Under the pieces are notes generated by a model, which worked only from the letters and a program-made list of their open reading frames with translations, did not search any database and was not told where the DNA came from. A DNA stretch of 64,000 bases from Humulus lupulus (Eukaryota; Streptophyta; Magnoliopsida; Rosales; Cannabaceae), in contig NC_084800.1 in NCBI RefSeq assembly GCF_963169125.1, positions 56,342,866 to 56,406,865 on the forward strand, written 5' to 3'. Shown piece by piece: positions 60,737-64,000 of the stretch. The translations under genes were made by a program, and so were the position numbers. The stretch's first letter is position 1; each line of letters starts with the position of its first letter.

Positions 60737-61047
60737 ATTGAGACATAACTACACAAATAAGTGTTTTCATCAATATAAAATTATTTTCAATTTATCTATG
60801 ATTTTATTTTTTAATTATATTTATCGAAAGACTTTTCTTCCAAAATCCTAGTTTTAATATTGTTAATTTCTCTTAGTTATTGTATCTATTTATTTTATTG
60901 TTAGGTTCGTTTTCTCTTTTCTCTCCAATCTTTTATATGGAATGGTGGTGTTCTTGATTGCGGATAAAAATTTTATGGACTGTATTATATAAATATTTTT
61001 ATATTTTCCAAATTTAAAATACATATTCTCAGTCTTTTCACTCAGTT

Positions 61048-61230
61048 TTGATTATTGTTCTAAGTTTGTACTCATTTACTTTATCTATTTATTTTGTAGT
61101 ATCGTCTGGAAAACTATGGATTGAAGTCAAAAGTTGTTTGGAGAAAAGCTATGTACTAGAAGATGTTGCAGTTAAATGCGAGAGGATGTTCGAGATGGAG
61201 TTTTTTAAATTGGTGTTGGTCTTCCAATAG
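61048..61230 (+). other. Open frame of unknown nature inside the inverted-repeat element
   Basis: A 60-codon open frame whose second half (EVKSCLEKSYVLEDVAVKCE) has a normal amino acid mix, unlike the surrounding AT-rich noise. I do not recognise it. It may be a captured exon or chance. Confidence 0.2.
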
Positions 61231-61701
61231 CTTATTCTCTCAACAGTTGTTGGCCTTTTTTTTACATCTAAAGTAAATGAAACTTTTCACTGTAGTTTTT
61301 TAAGTTTTTTTTCTTTGGGTGTTTTATAAAAGTTGAGTCTGTATTTTTTCTGTCTTTCTTAATTTTCTATTTTATCTCAATGACTTATTATCATTAGAGG
61401 TATTACACTTGTTATCTATATGTCTAAGTGTTATTTTTTGGATTAGCCATTAAACATTTACTTTAGATAGATGATGAGTTCATTTGGTTAGAATAAATTC
61501 TATCACGTGTTGAGACCAATGTATTACAACAATATTTTCTAAATATGAAATTGGTCTTTTTTGTCAAAAAAAAAAACATAAAATTTGGATAGAAAAGTAA
61601 AAAGGACTAAAAATGCTAAATGTTTAAGGGATTTAAATGCAAAAGTTTTAAACTTAGGGATCTAAGTATAAAACACAAGTTAGTTTGGAAATTTTTGCTA
61701 C

Positions 61702-63000
61702 CTTTAATCTATTATTTAATCTTAGTGAAATAATTTTAAATTGGTTGAATGAAATGCTTTCCCTTTCAAATTAGATTAAACTTTACAACAACAATTATAT
61801 ATATTTCAAGTAATGTATATATAAAAAATAAAAAATAAAAATGTAATTAATCATAGTCAAAATTAGATAGATTAAGTAATGTCCTTCCTGGTGTGTCCCA
61901 TCAGGAAAAACTTGCACTCCTAGTGACTTGATATTTTAATTTGATTGCAATTTTGTTTTGGAGAGATAAAAAAAAAGAGTTGAAATTGAGTAGTAACCGA
62001 AAGGTAATCTCACTCATCATATCTTAATCTTAGTTTGGTTCCGTACGAGTCATGCTAAAATGAAACATAAATGGCGTGAAAAACATTCATATACGTGTAG
62101 TAATAGTAATACTACTCTTGCTATAGCCTATATTGCACTCGTAATCTTTCATTCAATTAGCCTAAATATGTACTAGATTTTAACCAATACTAATCACTTA
62201 CCTAATTCCCACTCTCCCACCCTTTCTTCACAAAGCACTAAATTATAGCAAATTAATTATTTCCTACTCTATTGTTTGACTATACACTAATTTATTATTT
62301 AATTAATATCATTTTAATATTTTGTAGATGATAAATTAATACAAAATTGTAATATTTTACCAATTTGGATCATTTTTTAAAATAATTATAAATATGTTTT
62401 AGATTGGTGAAAATGTACAATTTTTATGTAAAAATATATAATTTAAAAAAAAAAAAATTTCCAAAACTGATAATAGAAAAGTATAATTTTGAACTGGTTA
62501 TGCAATGTATTAAAATGATAATAATTAAACAATGCGCCACTGAGTTGAGTTTAAAACAAACAATAATGTAATAAAATAAAATATTCTCTTTAAATTATTA
62601 TATAATTATGTTGTTAAACATTATTAGATTTAGCTACAAAATTTACTAAAATAATTTTACAATTTTGCAGTTCTTAACTAAATTCAATATTATTATGCAC
62701 ATCATTTCTTAAAAGTAAAATTGTTGTTTTTCAATAACAAATTGAATAACTATCAATAAAAATAGTTGATTAAATAAAAAGTGAAGGTTTAATGCAATCT
62801 CAAAGATAAATTTATGAAACACTAATTTAAAAAATAGAATAAACTCACTTTTATATTATATGATTTTTATAGTAAGAAAATTTTATTATTGTGTTGTTAC
62901 ATAATTTTTATAGAAAAATTCAATTTAAATAAAAATAATTAATTTTAATTGTATAAAAAATGAGGGCCTACTATTTTTCTTAAATAATTAGATGCCTATT
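61702..63000. other. AT-rich intergenic DNA
   Basis: No gene or clear repeat was recognised. Confidence 0.4.
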
Positions 63001-63850
63001 GTGTTGTTTGGTAATTTAAGAAGGAGAGAGTATAATATTCGTTCCTTTTGTTTGGTATTAGAAGGAAAATTGAAAAGATGGAGAGTGTTTTGATTATAAA
63101 TTATTATTTTATTTTTATTATTTAATTATGAGGAGTTATTTAATTAAAAATTATATATAATGAAAACCATATAAAAAAATATGTACAATATTTAAATAAA
63201 TATATTTATTTTTTAAGCTTCTAAAAGACAATATATTTTTAGAATAATACAAAATAGTTTATATTTTATTAGCAAAATTAATAATTAAATATATTTACTT
63301 TAATTATCATGAGCATTAATTTAAATTTTTTAATTATCACAAGTAAACAAAATTTAAATAAAATATTAAACAAAATTACTATTTTATTAATTCAACCTTA
63401 TGATTAACATGCTACTAATCAACTATATTTATCATTTATCAAAATCAATAATTTTTTTTTCATTTTCCAACTATAGTACCTATTAATGAGTTAGGTTATG
63501 GACGAGTTCGATAAATGAAGAACAGAATTTGGCATAATAAAAAAAAATACTAAAAACGTGATTAGCCAATTGAGAAAGAATATATATATTAATATATATA
63601 CATATATATATATATATAAATAACCATTGATAAAAATAAATTATCAATACCGGTAACTATTAATAAAAGTAACTCTCAATATTATATATATATATATATT
63701 AATGGAGAATGATATTTTGGTTCTTTCTCTCTAGTGGGCCAGGGTGAATTTATCATCACTTCAACTCCCCTCTCAAATATCCAACCAAACAAAAGGATTT
63801 TGTTCTCCATCTTCCTCTCTCCCTTCATAGCTCCCTAAACACAACGTTAG
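63000..63850. mobile_element. MITE-like inverted repeat with TTGTGTT ends
   Basis: The left side (TTGTGTTGTTTGGTAATTTA, then AGAAGGAGAGAG and CCTTTTGTTTGGTATTAGAA) matches the reverse complement of the right side, which ends about 63846 in TCCCTAAACACAA. The centre is AT-rich. It resembles the MITE at 748-1130 in its TGTTTGGTA and purine-rich arms. The target duplication is not clear. Confidence 0.45.
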
Positions 63851-64000
63851 ATTACTTTTAAATGTAATTGTCTGAACTTTCAAAGGTCGGGTCATCACCA
63901 AAATTAATAAATTTGGTACAAATTTAATTCGGAAATATAATGTTGATATTGATAATAATTGAAACACAATATAAAGTGAAGAATAAGACAAATGTTTTTT

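Larger units (their letters stand above)
56355..61701. mobile_element. Candidate large element bounded by inverted repeats
   Basis: The left boundary (GCAGCAAAATATCCAACC, 56355 onward) and the reverse complement of the right boundary (GTAGCAAAAATTTCCAAAC, ending 61701) match over about 120 bp, through ACTAACTTGT and GTCCTTTTTACTTTT-type words. A second partial copy of the left terminus follows at about 56505-56575. A hAT MITE and a LINE lie inside. No 9-bp duplication is seen, so two separate MITEs in opposite orientation remain possible. Confidence 0.4.

Overview
The window is nuclear DNA of a flowering plant, most likely a eudicot. It is very AT-rich, has spliced genes with GT-AG introns, and is dominated by nested transposable elements. 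The species cannot be fixed from the sequence; a rosid would fit, but I did not test this. Only two intact host genes are supported. On the minus strand (11498-15548) lies a ten-exon DEAD-box RNA helicase of the plant RH17 / yeast Dbp7 / human DDX31 family, whose exons join in one open frame of 585 residues. On the plus strand (44132-46227) lies a six-exon gene for a 248-residue single-span membrane protein with a PH-like cytosolic part, probably the plant family of unknown function DUF7642.

Layout: 1-3387 is the end of a CACTA (En/Spm) DNA transposon holding a MITE and two broken coding pieces. 3467-9400 is AT-rich intergenic DNA with no gene. A foldback MITE (about 9978-10497) lies before the helicase gene. 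16221-29558 is a three-layer nest. A Mutator-like element with about 100-bp inverted termini holds a Ty1/copia retrotransposon (18716-29443, target duplication CATTG). That in turn holds two solo LTRs of a third family in opposite orientations (19881-21774, duplication CTTAT; 22471-24414, duplication GATAT). 29999-43209 is a mosaic of Ty3/gypsy chromovirus-like pieces: gag, protease, the start of RT, an integrase end and LTRs. It is interrupted by a gypsy-type solo LTR (31558-34812, duplication AAGGG) and by a solo LTR of the copia family above (39300-40415, duplication CTTTC).

43690-46340 is the second host gene. A short CACTA-type element (46338-47214) begins about 110 bp past its stop codon. 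49706-51161 is a Pack-MULE-like element carrying a piece of a LOB-domain (LBD) transcription factor gene. 52747-53543 holds two adjacent related foldback MITEs. 56355-61701 is bounded by inverted repeats and contains a hAT-type MITE (56893-57502, perfect 8-bp duplication CTTTGATT) and a truncated, degraded L1-like LINE (58444 to about 60736). A further MITE-like inverted repeat lies at about 63000-63850.

The two host genes have no visible functional link. The helicase belongs to large ribosomal subunit assembly in the nucleolus. The membrane protein has no known role. The most notable observation is a GC-rich hairpin kept at the same place in three LTRs of the copia family although its sequence differs between copies. 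The LBD-carrying Pack-MULE comes next. No CRISPR array, rRNA or tRNA gene was seen. Boundaries given with target duplications were read base by base; percentages and dates were not computed.
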